Numbered from the stretch's first letter, positions 49,257 through 58,286 are shown. The stretch: DNA of 64,000 bases from Desulfosudis oleivorans (GCA_020723325.1 DYJD01000018.1:62001-126000); one strand, 5' to 3'. Notes: a model not told the origin generated them from the letters alone. Program-made: numbers and translations.

Positions 49257-50051
49257 ACCGAATTTTCCATAACGCTGATAATCAGAGAAATACAAAACTA
49301 CTCTCTTTCCATCTAATAGAGCTGGAAAATACAATTCGTAATTCCCTTTACTGTAAGAGAATTTATAATTATTTTCCTGACCGGTAAACACTTTTTCCAA
49401 ATATAAGCGCTCTTCAATAGATGCTGAGTAAATGAACATATGTTTTTCAATCTCTTCGTCTTTTTCGCGATATTCATGACCGCCAAAACCGAGAAAGACT
49501 TTTTTATTTTCAACAACGTCGGGCACAATTAGAACGACTTCAGGGAAGTATTTGTCTATTTTCTTTATTACGGTTAATGTATTTTCTGCCTTTTTGACAT
49601 ATTCTTTTGAAAATTGATAGTTGGCTAGAATGGCAAGCTGCGTATGGTTTTCGGATACCAGCGACTTGGCCGAAGATATAAGCATGTTTTTCTTTTTCTC
49701 AGCAGATAGCCAATTCCCAGCAAATAAAATTCCACAAACCAAGAGAAATGATACGCCGATGGCAATCATTGTTTTTCTAGACAACTTCTTAATTGGGGTA
49801 TTGCTTCCTCGACCTTCTGAGATTGCTGATGATATTTTTGATAGATTTGACATAACATTCAGAACAATCGCACCGGATAAAATTGCAAAAATAGCAAGAA
49901 TACTTAAGTAGAATATTTCGGTAATATGCTCTCTAAATATCTTCAAATCAAATGTTGTGATAATGAGGAAAATAAAAACCCAATAAAACAACGCAATCGT
50001 GGCGAAAATCGCCACCTTGTTGGTGAATTTAATTAAGCGATCATAGTTCAT
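49251..50051 (-). CDS. Membrane protein of unknown function
   Basis: 266 residues from the ATG at 50051 (AGGAG upstream). Three TM segments (about residues 13-35, 45-67 and 96-115), then a soluble domain of about 140 residues (SYSKGNYELYFPALLDGKRV, VVLIVPDVVENKKVFLGF). Not recognised. The stop codon lies in attC site e, typical of cassette genes. Low G+C. Confidence 0.75.
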   Translation of the reverse strand: MNYDRLIKFTNKVAIFATIALFYWVFIFLIITTFDLKIFREHITEIFYLSILAIFAILSGAIVLNVMSNLSKISSAISEGRGSNTPIKKLSRKTMIAIGVSFLLVCGILFAGNWLSAEKKKNMLISSAKSLVSENHTQLAILANYQFSKEYVKKAENTLTVIKKIDKYFPEVVLIVPDVVENKKVFLGFGGHEYREKDEEIEKHMFIYSASIEERLYLEKVFTGQENNYKFSYSKGNYELYFPALLDGKRVVLYFSDYQRYGKFGS

Positions 50052-50421
50052 ATATTTTCTCCTATTCAATTCCTAACATTTAGATATGCAGCGAACCGGG
50101 TTTGTCGGGAAGCAGCGCATATAAATACAGCAATGCAGACTCCAAGGTCGTGGACCGGTCAAGGCAACCAGGTTCGTCTGTATAATCGTTTGGTTGGACA
50201 GAGCCGCCGCTCGGTCTTGGTGCTATGGGAATTCAATACACTCCGATCCGGGGTAAAGCGGGTCCCTTTGCGTGACAATGCTTTTTCTCGGATACCGGGT
50301 TCCAGGCTTTTCCGATTCCGGTGGCGTCCTGTCCCAAAAAATTTACAATCTCCACAATTTAAAGCTGAATTTAGCAACAGCTCGCCGCCGGCGTCAAGCG
50401 AATATATTCCGAATGACGAGA

Positions 50422-51591
50422 TCATGCGGCCAACCGCGCGGCGAAATGGGGGATTGGCGGATCGCTTGTATGCGCAACTTTGATGGGGCTGAGGATGGTG
50501 GAGCAAACCAGGTGTTTGCCGCAAATCGGGCAGAGTTCAGGATGATCCTTGCTGTCTTTGAAACAATCCTGCCATTTGATTTTCTGCGGGAGATTTATCG
50601 GCCCTTGACCCAAAAGCAGCCGACATTGCAGCAAGGCTTCTTTTTTGACGGGCGAATACAGGCCATAGGAGCGTACAAGCACGGCGTTCGGTAGGGGCAC
50701 ATGCTGCAGGAAGCGCTCGATGAATTCCGGAATTGGCAGGGACATCACTTCCCGTTTCTTACGGCCGTAATGGAAAAAGACTTGATTGTCCTTAATACCG
50801 ATGATTCTTCTGTTTGAAATCGGTCCGCCGCGCAGGTAACGGCCAAGATAGATTAAAACGCCCCGGCCGTGAGTATACTTCTCACAGATTCGGACATTCC
50901 ATTTTTTTCGACCTATTTTGTTCATAAGGTTGATGACCTGCTGCGGTCGTTTTCCATCCGGTAAAAGCAACTCGCCGTTAGCAAGCGCCTTGAGAACGGC
51001 GCTGCGCACATGTTTGCGGTAAACATCGCGGATGACACCATACGGCAGCAGAAAGTCTTTCCGGGCCGTTTTCCAGGTCCCGTCCTTGGCAAGCCCGCCG
51101 CCGGTGACGAGACAATGGATGTGGGGATGGATCAGCAGGGTTTTGGTCCAGGTGTGCAGGGCAGCGATAATGCCGGGCTCGGCGCCCATGTATTTGTCAT
51201 CCCCGAGCAGTTCAAACAGGGTGTCGCGCGCGCCGTGGAAAAGAATTTCGGTCATGACGGCTACATTGAAGTGCAATAGAAAACGCAGCTCTTCCGGAAT
51301 CGTAAAAATGACATGGTAGTGATCGCAACGCAGAATGCGCGCCTTTTGTTTTTCAAGCCATTGCTGAACCCGCAGAAAAGCGCACTGGGGGCACATCCGG
51401 TGTTTACAGGAATTATACCAGATCCGGTGAAAATGGCCGTCCGGGCAGGATTGTTTGTGCCCGCCGAGAACGGCCGTGCGGCAGACCACCAGGCAGTGGG
51501 CCGCTTCCCGGATATGACCTGCCAGTGGTCGTAGTTGCTCGAAAGCGGCATAACCGATTAGGAATATCGTTTGGATGGTGGCGGACCCCAT
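50422..51591 (-). CDS. IS91-family (IS801/ISCR-like) transposase
   Basis: 389 residues, nearly full length. N-terminal zinc ribbon (CPDGH ... NSCKHRMCPQCAF), HUH motif in LIHPHIHCLVTGGG, and a catalytic Tyr region GRYLRGGPISNRRI: a single-strand rolling-circle transposase. The upstream DNA (51592-51776) is AT-rich and may hold its promoter; no other gene is there. Bases 50052-50421 downstream show no gene and may contain the element's terminal end. It sits between attC site f and the cassette at 49251, so it entered the array. Confidence 0.92.
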   Translation of the reverse strand: MGSATIQTIFLIGYAAFEQLRPLAGHIREAAHCLVVCRTAVLGGHKQSCPDGHFHRIWYNSCKHRMCPQCAFLRVQQWLEKQKARILRCDHYHVIFTIPEELRFLLHFNVAVMTEILFHGARDTLFELLGDDKYMGAEPGIIAALHTWTKTLLIHPHIHCLVTGGGLAKDGTWKTARKDFLLPYGVIRDVYRKHVRSAVLKALANGELLLPDGKRPQQVINLMNKIGRKKWNVRICEKYTHGRGVLIYLGRYLRGGPISNRRIIGIKDNQVFFHYGRKKREVMSLPIPEFIERFLQHVPLPNAVLVRSYGLYSPVKKEALLQCRLLLGQGPINLPQKIKWQDCFKDSKDHPELCPICGKHLVCSTILSPIKVAHTSDPPIPHFAARLAA

Positions 51592-51776
51592 TAGAATTTA
51601 TATAAACACATATGTTCATATAAATCAACAAATAAATTAATTTGATTTGCCGATTTTATATAATGCCATATTTTTATTGATAAATATCGAAACTATTATG
51701 GGGTCTTGCGTTTATTGATATGTATCCGACTGGTGTTTTTTCGGCCGTTCGATAGCCTCCCCCGCGCAGCGGGTCT
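50422..51776 (-). mobile_element. IS91-like insertion, ends not defined
   Basis: Minimal extent: transposase gene plus its AT-rich upstream region up to the core of attC site f. IS91 elements lack terminal inverted repeats, so the exact ends cannot be read by eye; the left end may lie as far as about 50100. Confidence 0.6.
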
Positions 51777-51835
51777 GTCCAACGCCCGGCATAAGGCGCG
51801 GCGGCTTCTTGCCGTCGCCCTTAATGCCGTTGTTC
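51777..51835 (-). other. attC-like recombination site f
   Basis: GTCCAAC (minus strand GTTGGAC, a full GTTRRRY core) at 51777-51783; arms GGCATAAGGCG and CGCCCTTAATGCC; GTTGTTC at the far end. The stop codon of the WGR gene is inside it, as in other cassettes. Confidence 0.75.
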
Positions 51836-52321
51836 GCCTATCTCGGCATTTTCGTCATAGATACGAGTAAAATTCGAAAACTCAGTACCTGAAAGATCTT
51901 CTTCAATCACATTCTTTGCGATTTCGAAATCAACCACAAAATTACAAACTTCCATTGTTCCACTGCCAATGCTTCCGCCATCACAATGACCCAAGCCAGT
52001 CCATCCGAGAGTTTCATTCATTCTCTCTTGAAGCCTATGCCGTTTATCAAGATCAGCGGTATCTCCCATGCCATCAATTGCATACTCAATAAGCAGTGTA
52101 TAATGTTGTTCAAAGTCGATCTGTCTGAAACCATCTGAAACCTTGGAATTTATTTCAGCTTGTATTGTTTTGACGGCTTTCTTGAACAGTGAATCTTTCA
52201 CAGTCTTCGAATTACCTTTTGTCCCAAGCTTTCCCCAATGAACAGTATGTGATCCATCTTCATTGTCCCACGTTTCCCAATATTCTTTTACATCATCAGT
52301 GAACTTATATAGCTTTAACAT
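51821..52321 (-). CDS. WGR-domain protein
   Basis: 166 residues. The N-terminal half is a WGR domain (KLYKFTDDVKEYWETWD ... SHTVHWGKLGTKG), a nucleic-acid-binding module of PARP and MolR-type proteins, here standing alone. The C-terminal part (LQERMNETLGWTGLGHCDGG and VVDFEIAKNVIEED) is a separate, unrecognised domain. AGGAA precedes the ATG, and the core of attC site g is 17 bases upstream. A stand-alone cassette gene; role unknown. Confidence 0.85.
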   Translation of the reverse strand: MLKLYKFTDDVKEYWETWDNEDGSHTVHWGKLGTKGNSKTVKDSLFKKAVKTIQAEINSKVSDGFRQIDFEQHYTLLIEYAIDGMGDTADLDKRHRLQERMNETLGWTGLGHCDGGSIGSGTMEVCNFVVDFEIAKNVIEEDLSGTEFSNFTRIYDENAEIGEQRH

Positions 52322-52338
52322 ATAGAATTCCTATGAAG

Positions 52339-52400
52339 GCGAACGTGCTGCTGTGGGGCGCGCAGCTTTTTGCGCGTCACTCACAAGCGGATGGTTATGC
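52339..52400 (-). other. attC site g
   Basis: GGCGAAC (minus strand GTTCGCC) to GTTATGC, 62 bases, with a central stem GCGCGCAGC-TTTTT-GCGCG. It lies between two minus-strand cassette genes, four bases after the lipoprotein gene's stop. Confidence 0.75.
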
Positions 52401-52404
52401 TTTT

Positions 52405-52761
52405 TTATTTTGAACAATTTCCATTCTCAACCGAAATAGTTTTATTCACAATGAGTATTCCATCAACATGATAACCAGGAGAAAAAGTAACTTTGTCTTT
52501 GCTAAGCTCTCCATTGAACTCGGCTATTATGTCTTGGTGTCCTACACCAGAAAGTTCTTTAACCTTTTGTGTGAGCAAGAAATTTGGATTTGACGCAAGA
52601 ACTCTTACCCAATAAATCTCTTCTGAACCACATGGCTTGATCGTTTGCTGATTATTATTCCAGACAAGTGCTCCTCGAATATGGGTATCTGTTCCTGTGG
52701 ATGCACATCCGAACATGAATAAGAGAGAAACCAAATAAAATGTTTTTTTAAATAGCTTCAT
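52405..52761 (-). CDS. Small lipoprotein
   Basis: 118 residues from the ATG at 52761. Signal peptide with Cys19 in LLFMFGCAS; the mature part has CGSEEIYWVRVLASNPNFLL and two further Cys. Not recognised. A GTTATGC lies just before the start, as if a cassette boundary passed here. Last recognisable gene at the right edge of the array. AT-rich. Confidence 0.65.
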   Translation of the reverse strand: MKLFKKTFYLVSLLFMFGCASTGTDTHIRGALVWNNNQQTIKPCGSEEIYWVRVLASNPNFLLTQKVKELSGVGHQDIIAEFNGELSKDKVTFSPGYHVDGILIVNKTISVENGNCSK

Positions 52762-53006
52762 ATTAGAGGAGCATAACATATATTATTGAGTAATTTCACT
52801 CCATATCAAAATATCGTCTATTCTATAACACGATAATATTACAATTGAAAACAATTATTTTGTGGCCATATTGAAAGAAAAATTGAGGGAAATCGCTCAA
52901 TAACACGGAGAGTATAAGAATCGGGTCGCGCTATGCTTTCTTAAAATATCAGGCTGTTTCAAACAACCTGATGCTGAAAATGGGTCCTACTTTTCTCTTC
53001 CTTCTC

Positions 53007-53186
53007 CCTAAACAGCTCTGAGACAGCGCAGCTTGGCAAGGTCCTCGGCATAGCCGTACAGATGGAGGCCCTTGCTTTCCACAATCATCTCGCCGTCGTT
53101 TACCCCGATTTCAGTCGCCATGTATTCCTTGAGGTTTTGAATGCCGGCCAGGTTGGCCGGCAGACCGCTCCATAGGTCCCATAGCC
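53007..53186 (-). pseudogene. 3' fragment of a second thymidylate-synthase-like gene
   Basis: About 175 bases aligning with the last 175 bases of the gene at 57090-57884, same orientation, roughly 90-95% identical. The reading frame is intact to its own stop (DLWSGLPANLAGIQNLKEYM ... LAKLRCLRAV) and many differences are silent. The homology ends abruptly in GGTCCCA near 53182. 52780-53006 upstream has no gene that I can see. Confidence 0.88.
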
Positions 53187-53212
53187 TATGATATGAAATT
53201 GTTATTAAATTT

Positions 53213-55318
53213 TTAAGGATGTGACCCTTCGGAAAGCGGCGGAAACCAACGGGTTTCGCGGGCTTTTTTGCCGAGCTCGGTCTTGTCGCAACGCTGAACC
53301 AGGGCTTTATAAAAGCGATCGGCGGCTTTGCTGTCGATATTTTTCAGCCATGTACCGGAAATGGTCAAGACCAGGGCGGTCTCGTCCGTATTATCCGGCA
53401 TCAGTCGGGAGGCTTCCCACCCGAGATCGGCAGCCACATAACGGTAGTGAAAGCGCTTGTCCGGTTTGGGGCGGTTGCGGGCGGAGCGCTTCAGTTCTTC
53501 TCCATTAGCTTTGATGACCCCGGCCCGGGGCCGGTCTTTGGCCATGCTGCCGAGATCGTATTCCCCGGCCAGGTCCAGCCAATCCGGGTCGACCTCGGTT
53601 CCGAGAAGCTCCAAGCCCTGGCTTTTTGCCAGTTGGGCCGTCTGCCATAGGGCCTCCGCTCGTTTCGCACCGGGAATGGTTTCATCCCTGCCCAGTTGCA
53701 ATCCTTGGGCATAACCTTCCATACTCGCGCGCCACATGACCGGACAATAGGGGATGGCTTCCTGCAAGCGCCCTTCCCGGGCCAGGCGACGGGACAGCAG
53801 ATAACGCATACGCTCACCAGGTGACAATTTTTTCTCATCAGGGGTGGATTGGCTCGATTGCGGCCAACGGGCATCGACAAATGCCTTAAGTTCCTCCAGG
53901 AACAATACTTGTTCGGCAACGTAAGCGGCATCTTGCCAATGCCGCACATCCCCGTATTCTGAAAATTCCGAGCTCTGCACTAGAGAGTCCAGGGCGGCGA
54001 TGTAATCATTCCGGGCCAGGCTAAGAGTGCCGATTTCAGCCATGGCGCGCAAGGAATCAAAAACCTCCTGATCCTCCACCGTATCGCGACTGATGGTGAA
54101 ATGGTCGTTCCGGGGAAAGCGGGCCACCACTTCCGAGATGAGGGGCAAAGCTTCCTTTATCTTGCCGTCGCGCAGCAGCAGTTTGGCCCGCAACCACTGG
54201 GCAATGGTTGCAGTTTTCGGAGCCTTTTCGAGCCAGGCCCGGCTCATTTCGATCCGTCCGCTTTGGTAGGCTGCCCAGGCTAGACGTTCTGCTTCTTCCG
54301 TGGGGGTCTCGATCCCCTTGAAATTTTCAAGCCATGCTAAGACCTTGGGATCGCCGGCAAAGGAACTGGCTGAAAGGAGGTAGGCGGTGAGCAGGCGACG
54401 GGCGGTCTCATTACGGGCGCAAGCGGTCCGGGCCGCGACACTGCCTTCCTTGAACGCCCGCCGAGCGGTAAAAAGCAGGGAGTTCATGGCCGACGGTTCG
54501 CCGGCCTCGAGCTGCACCCGATATAACTCAAAGGCCTTTATAAAATGCTCCTGTTTCAACTCGGCCCGGGCTTCCCAGCCAAGAGTAGCGGATGCCAGTC
54601 CCAGACTGTCGGCATACCCTGCACCCGCCAGATCCCGGACTTTTTGAAACCATTTGCAGGCCTCGTTGGGGTCGGCCTCCATCAGGCTGCGGCCGGTCAT
54701 AAAGGCCGCCCAGGTGGAACGGAAATGCCTTTCATCGGCAGGCCGCGCCAGAAGGGTGCTCCAGGCCAGGCGCGCCGCTTCGAACTCCTTGCGATGGTAG
54801 GCGATGGCGCCGCGCAGATAGTCGGCAAACTCACCCGGCAGGTGTTCCGGAACCTTCACATCGGCTTCAAAGGGTGGTTCGGGGATGGGCGTCTCTTCCC
54901 AGAGTTGTTGCTCCTTCCAAGCGACCAGGGCTTCGTTATGTTTGGTTAGAATTTGGCGCACGTTGCTGTAACTGCCGACAACCTGTTGCCTTTTATCCGG
55001 ATCAATAGGGATTTTCGTCAGGGCCTTGCCGAGTTCTTCCAAATCCATTTGCTCCGTTTGCCGGGCTTTAGCATATCCGTGCCAGCCGTTATCACCAGGT
55101 ATCATGGGCGGCACCACCGGTTTGAATTGTGGAATCTCGGGGGCTGGAACCCGCTGGGCTTCATAGGCAAAGGTTGAATAGGGTAGCTCCAAAAAGGATT
55201 TTTCATCTTCCATCAGAATGCGGTGCGGGAAAAAAGGCCCGCAAGCATAAAGAGGAGCGGGCAGTCCAACCAGAAGAACACCGATCACCAGAAATTTATG
55301 GATATGACGTAGCCACAT
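53213..55318 (-). CDS. Secreted helical-repeat (TPR-like) protein
   Basis: 701 residues from the ATG at 55318 with CGGAGG nine bases upstream; the longer open frame to 55486 is rejected. Signal peptide FLVIGVLLVGLPAPLYA followed by CGPFFPHRILMEDEKSFLEL. The rest is helical, with TPR-like pairs (GEFADYLRGAIAYHRKEFEA, LLRDGKIKEALPLISEV). It overlaps the DUF3142 gene by 23 bases, so the two are probably co-translated and function together outside the cytoplasm. Role unknown. Confidence 0.85.
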   Translation of the reverse strand: MWLRHIHKFLVIGVLLVGLPAPLYACGPFFPHRILMEDEKSFLELPYSTFAYEAQRVPAPEIPQFKPVVPPMIPGDNGWHGYAKARQTEQMDLEELGKALTKIPIDPDKRQQVVGSYSNVRQILTKHNEALVAWKEQQLWEETPIPEPPFEADVKVPEHLPGEFADYLRGAIAYHRKEFEAARLAWSTLLARPADERHFRSTWAAFMTGRSLMEADPNEACKWFQKVRDLAGAGYADSLGLASATLGWEARAELKQEHFIKAFELYRVQLEAGEPSAMNSLLFTARRAFKEGSVAARTACARNETARRLLTAYLLSASSFAGDPKVLAWLENFKGIETPTEEAERLAWAAYQSGRIEMSRAWLEKAPKTATIAQWLRAKLLLRDGKIKEALPLISEVVARFPRNDHFTISRDTVEDQEVFDSLRAMAEIGTLSLARNDYIAALDSLVQSSEFSEYGDVRHWQDAAYVAEQVLFLEELKAFVDARWPQSSQSTPDEKKLSPGERMRYLLSRRLAREGRLQEAIPYCPVMWRASMEGYAQGLQLGRDETIPGAKRAEALWQTAQLAKSQGLELLGTEVDPDWLDLAGEYDLGSMAKDRPRAGVIKANGEELKRSARNRPKPDKRFHYRYVAADLGWEASRLMPDNTDETALVLTISGTWLKNIDSKAADRFYKALVQRCDKTELGKKARETRWFPPLSEGSHP

Positions 55319-56612
55319 GTGCAGAAACCTCCGTGTGTTGCGCAAAGCGAAGCCAGCCGATGGGCCGGAGCCGGCCCGGGGCAAGATGCAATGGGGCGCC
55401 GCCCTGGTAGGAAAACCGCAGGGATGCCGGACTTGCCCGCTCTGGGGTGAAGCCGGCCAAGCCGTCGGCGGCCAGCAGAGCTCCATTTTCCCATTTCAAC
55501 GTAACCGCTTCTTCAAAAACGCTGTCCATTTCGCCGGTGGCGGCCAGGCTTACTTCCACCAGGCCGGGTTGCGATCCATCCAGCAGGACCTCGGTTGTCG
55601 CCCGCGGTTCACGGCCAGCCATGACGGTCTGCAAGGTCGTCAGAGACCAGTTGAACTGGTCAGCGGGATCGGGAAAACGATACCAGATAATCCCCTGCAT
55701 GCCGGGCGGGCGCAGAGCGGTAAAACGGCGCACCAATCCGGCCATTGCCGCCGGATCAGCCCGAAGTTCGCGACTTTGAACCCGATTTCCCTTGGCAATG
55801 GTTTCACCTTCCCCTTCCAGTAAGAGGATCTTGCCCGCTTTATCGAACCATGCCCGGTAGCCATAGGTGGGCAAGGCCACCCAGAAGGGACGTCCCAGCC
55901 TGGTAGCGTGCAGCACGGCGGCCTCCGCCTGTTTCGGATCACACAAGGCCGGGAGATTGTCGGCCGTGAGTTTGGCATCCAGGGAGTGCACCTGAAGCAC
56001 ATAGGCATCTGCTGCCTGGATAAGCTCGGGAAAAGTAGAAGCTTCCATCCAGGCAGGCAGGACGGTTATCACCAGGGGAGTAGGGGCGAGTTCCTTGCGG
56101 AGAACCTCGATCCATTGTCTGTAGCCGTCTATCTTGGAAGTGGCCGCATCAAAATCGATCTGGATCATGGAGGGTTCGAGGCCGTTACGCCGGGCTTGGT
56201 CGCGGATCTTTTTCGCCAGGTCTACCAGAAAAAGGGTTTCCGCCTGCTCAGGACCAAAAGGTCCGGTAAAGGGGTTGATCCGGAGGGCAAAACCAACAGG
56301 ACGACCCGCCGCCCGAAGTGCCGCATAATCAATCTCCACCCTTGCCACCCGGGGCGGCAGCCCCCTGGGAAAATCCAATTCACCTGCCAAAACCACCCAG
56401 CCCGACAGGGATTCCTTTCCTGCCAGGATTGCCCGGCGGAGTCCGTCCTGCCACTGGCGCTGCCAGATATAGGCACTGTGAACCAAGGGCTGTGGCGAAC
56501 TAGTCCAAAGTTTCCAGACAGCCAGAGGAGACAAGGAAATCAGCAAGAGCAACAGGGCCCAAAGGCTTCTTCGGTTGTTTCTTTTGCAAGGGCCTGTGCG
56601 TTTTGGCGGCAT
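55296..56612 (-). CDS. DUF3142 protein
   Basis: 438 residues. An N-terminal signal anchor (SLWALLLLLISLSPLAVWKL, about 16-35) precedes a glycosidase-like TIM-barrel region of the DUF3142 type: FALRINPFTGPFGPEQ, IQIDFDAATSKIDGYRQW, PLVITVLPAWME and PFWVALPTYGYRAWF. The IDFDAATSK stretch has the acidic residues expected of a barrel active site, but no activity is established. It precedes and overlaps the helical-repeat gene. A VanZ-like gene lies 12 bases upstream. Confidence 0.88.
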   Translation of the reverse strand: MPPKRTGPCKRNNRRSLWALLLLLISLSPLAVWKLWTSSPQPLVHSAYIWQRQWQDGLRRAILAGKESLSGWVVLAGELDFPRGLPPRVARVEIDYAALRAAGRPVGFALRINPFTGPFGPEQAETLFLVDLAKKIRDQARRNGLEPSMIQIDFDAATSKIDGYRQWIEVLRKELAPTPLVITVLPAWMEASTFPELIQAADAYVLQVHSLDAKLTADNLPALCDPKQAEAAVLHATRLGRPFWVALPTYGYRAWFDKAGKILLLEGEGETIAKGNRVQSRELRADPAAMAGLVRRFTALRPPGMQGIIWYRFPDPADQFNWSLTTLQTVMAGREPRATTEVLLDGSQPGLVEVSLAATGEMDSVFEEAVTLKWENGALLAADGLAGFTPERASPASLRFSYQGGAPLHLAPGRLRPIGWLRFAQHTEVSAHVATSYP

Positions 56613-56624
56613 AGTGAATTATAT

Positions 56625-57065
56625 TTAACTGGATATCGGCCTTCTTAAACAGCCGCTAATCATTGCGAATAAAAAAATTCCGATGACCACGCCGGTTGAA
56701 TCAACGGCGAGATCTATCAGGCGCAGATGTCGGCCCGGCACAAAGTATTGATGAACCTCATCGGAGATTGCGTACAGGGCGCCTGTGATGATTGAGTTCG
56801 TGATGGTCTGCCGAGGACGTCCCGGTTCAAAGAATCCTAAGAAAAGAAGGCTTCCGAGCACCAGATATTCAAAAAAATGCGCGGTTTCTCTGACCATGCC
56901 GTCGGTGATCACAATGATGCCAGGTCTGATTTTATCGGCAATCCAATGGTTGAAAACTCTGACAAAGAACATGCTTTCCTGTCGTGATTCACATCCGGGT
57001 AGGCTCGATTGATAAAATATCCCGCCGCACCATATGATAATGGCAAGCCAGTGAACTATTTTCAT
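56625..57065 (-). CDS. VanZ-like membrane protein
   Basis: 146 residues from the ATG at 57065 (a TTG three codons earlier is possible). Four membrane segments, with the VanZ core RETAHFFEYLVLGSLLFLGF and YAISDEVHQYFVPGRHLRLI, where the second motif (S-D-E-x-H-Q-x-F-V-P-G-R) is diagnostic. The family's biochemical role outside teicoplanin resistance is unclear. It heads the three-gene islet between the two thymidylate-synthase 3' ends. Confidence 0.9.
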   Translation of the reverse strand: MKIVHWLAIIIWCGGIFYQSSLPGCESRQESMFFVRVFNHWIADKIRPGIIVITDGMVRETAHFFEYLVLGSLLFLGFFEPGRPRQTITNSIITGALYAISDEVHQYFVPGRHLRLIDLAVDSTGVVIGIFLFAMISGCLRRPISS

Positions 57066-57089
57066 CTTGTTCAAGGCTCTTGGTCTGCC

Positions 57090-57884
57090 CTAATTGGCTT
57101 TAAGACAGCGCAGCTTGGCCAGGTCCTCGGCATAGCCGTACAGGTGGAGGCCCTTGCTTTCCACAATCATCTCGCCGTCATCTACCCCGATTTCAGCCGC
57201 CATGTATTCCTTGAGGTTTTGAATGCCGGCCAGGTTAGCCGGCAGACCGCTCCACAGGTCCCAAGAGCGAAAATAAACAAAAAAGTTCAATTTTCCATCC
57301 TGAATACGGGTATCGATGGAGCGCAGGCAAGGCGGATCAACAAGGGTGATGTCCGATGGGTGGGCGATCTGCAGGACCATCTGATTGTTGCGGAAGCCGA
57401 ATTTCTTATAAGTGTCGATCACCCATTCAATCTGGTTCAGATAGAGCACCCCGTTTTCCTCAAACAGGATCTTACCGTCCACCGGGCGTTTATCGATGAT
57501 TTCATGGTTGTCGGCCTGCCACCAGGTCAGCTTGTCGCCGGTGATGGGGGTGCGGGTCAAGCGCTCGCCGTAGGTATAGGATTCCCCGGGCTCTTTGTGA
57601 CCGGTCATGAGGTATTCAATATAGGAACGATCATATCCCGCGCCGCCGTAAATATAGGCTTCCTCCACCGGATTGGGAATGCCGCAGGCCGGGGGAATGT
57701 CGGGTATCAGCGGCTTTGTTCCTGGAAATTTGACCTGGCCGGTAAAATAATCATATTCCAACCGTGTTTGCCCGGCATAGGAGCCGCGGTCAATAATGAA
57801 GCGCCGGCCTTTGTCCAGAATGTCGTGCACAGCCTGAAACCACAGATCCGGTAAATCCCTTGCCACGATTCCATGAATATTCAT
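57090..57884 (-). CDS. thyA: Thymidylate synthase (archaeal-like ThyA)
   Basis: 264 residues. AGGA lies seven bases before the ATG. The catalytic region is DPPCLRSIDTRIQDGKLNFF with the nucleophilic Cys, followed by YFRSWDLWSGLPANLAGIQN (the R-S-x-D-x-x-x-G-x-P-x-N motif) and GLHLYGYAEDL; this order matches ThyA, but the protein is more like the divergent archaeal form. It would make dTMP from dUMP with methylene-THF. Its last 175 bases are duplicated at 53007-53186. The upstream leader is a purine-rich hexamer run. Confidence 0.8.
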   Translation of the reverse strand: MNIHGIVARDLPDLWFQAVHDILDKGRRFIIDRGSYAGQTRLEYDYFTGQVKFPGTKPLIPDIPPACGIPNPVEEAYIYGGAGYDRSYIEYLMTGHKEPGESYTYGERLTRTPITGDKLTWWQADNHEIIDKRPVDGKILFEENGVLYLNQIEWVIDTYKKFGFRNNQMVLQIAHPSDITLVDPPCLRSIDTRIQDGKLNFFVYFRSWDLWSGLPANLAGIQNLKEYMAAEIGVDDGEMIVESKGLHLYGYAEDLAKLRCLKAN

Positions 57885-57892
57885 TCTAAGTT

Positions 57893-57977
57893 CCTACTCT
57901 TTCTCGCTCTTGCTCATGCTTTTACTCTTAATCTTAAATCTTGCTCTTTCTCTTAATCTTACGCTTAATCATCGACT
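57893..57977. repeat. Hexamer run (CTCTTA/ATCTTA type), single arm
   Basis: A six-base periodic pyrimidine-rich tract (TACTCTTTCTCGCTCTTGCTC ... CTTAATCTTACGCTTAATC) with no inverted partner seen. On the minus strand it is the purine-rich leader of the thymidylate synthase gene. Confidence 0.75.
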
Positions 57978-57995
57978 CTAATTCCCCTCCCACCA

Positions 57996-58020
57996 GTGGG
58001 AGCGGCTTCCAGCCGCGATT
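57996..58020. repeat. REP-like unit
   Basis: GTGGGAGCGGCTTCCAGCCGCGATT, a perfect copy of the unit at 4662-4776 and 20569. Between it and 58218 I see no gene. Confidence 0.85.
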
Positions 58021-58218
58021 GGCCCAATGCAGGAGTCATATATCCCATGAGAGGATGCTTTGTCAAAATATCCGTGGATTGGGATCAGGGGAATCGCATG
58101 TAGACTTGGCGCGGAATGTGCTGCCAATAATTACCAGCTTTTTATCCAGCGAATACCATTGCCCGCCAAGACAAAGCGATTCGTGGGTGCTTGGGTTTTG
58201 TCTCTGCCATCCAACCTC

Positions 58219-58252
58219 TCGGGGTCGGGGTCGGTATCGGAATCGGTATCGG
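58219..58252. repeat. Hexamer element (GGGGTC/GGTATC type), single arm
   Basis: CGGGGTCGGGGTCGGTATCGG and on, identical in type to the left arms at 4228 and 40533, but no complementary right arm follows. Lies just past the helicase stop. Confidence 0.85.
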
Positions 58253-58286
58253 ATTTTTTCCATGGGGGTGTGGTTGCTTTATAAAA

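Noticed and set aside
50133-50524. Short open frames on both strands beside the IS91 transposase
   Set aside because: No ribosome site or recognisable domain; probably the non-coding end of the insertion element.
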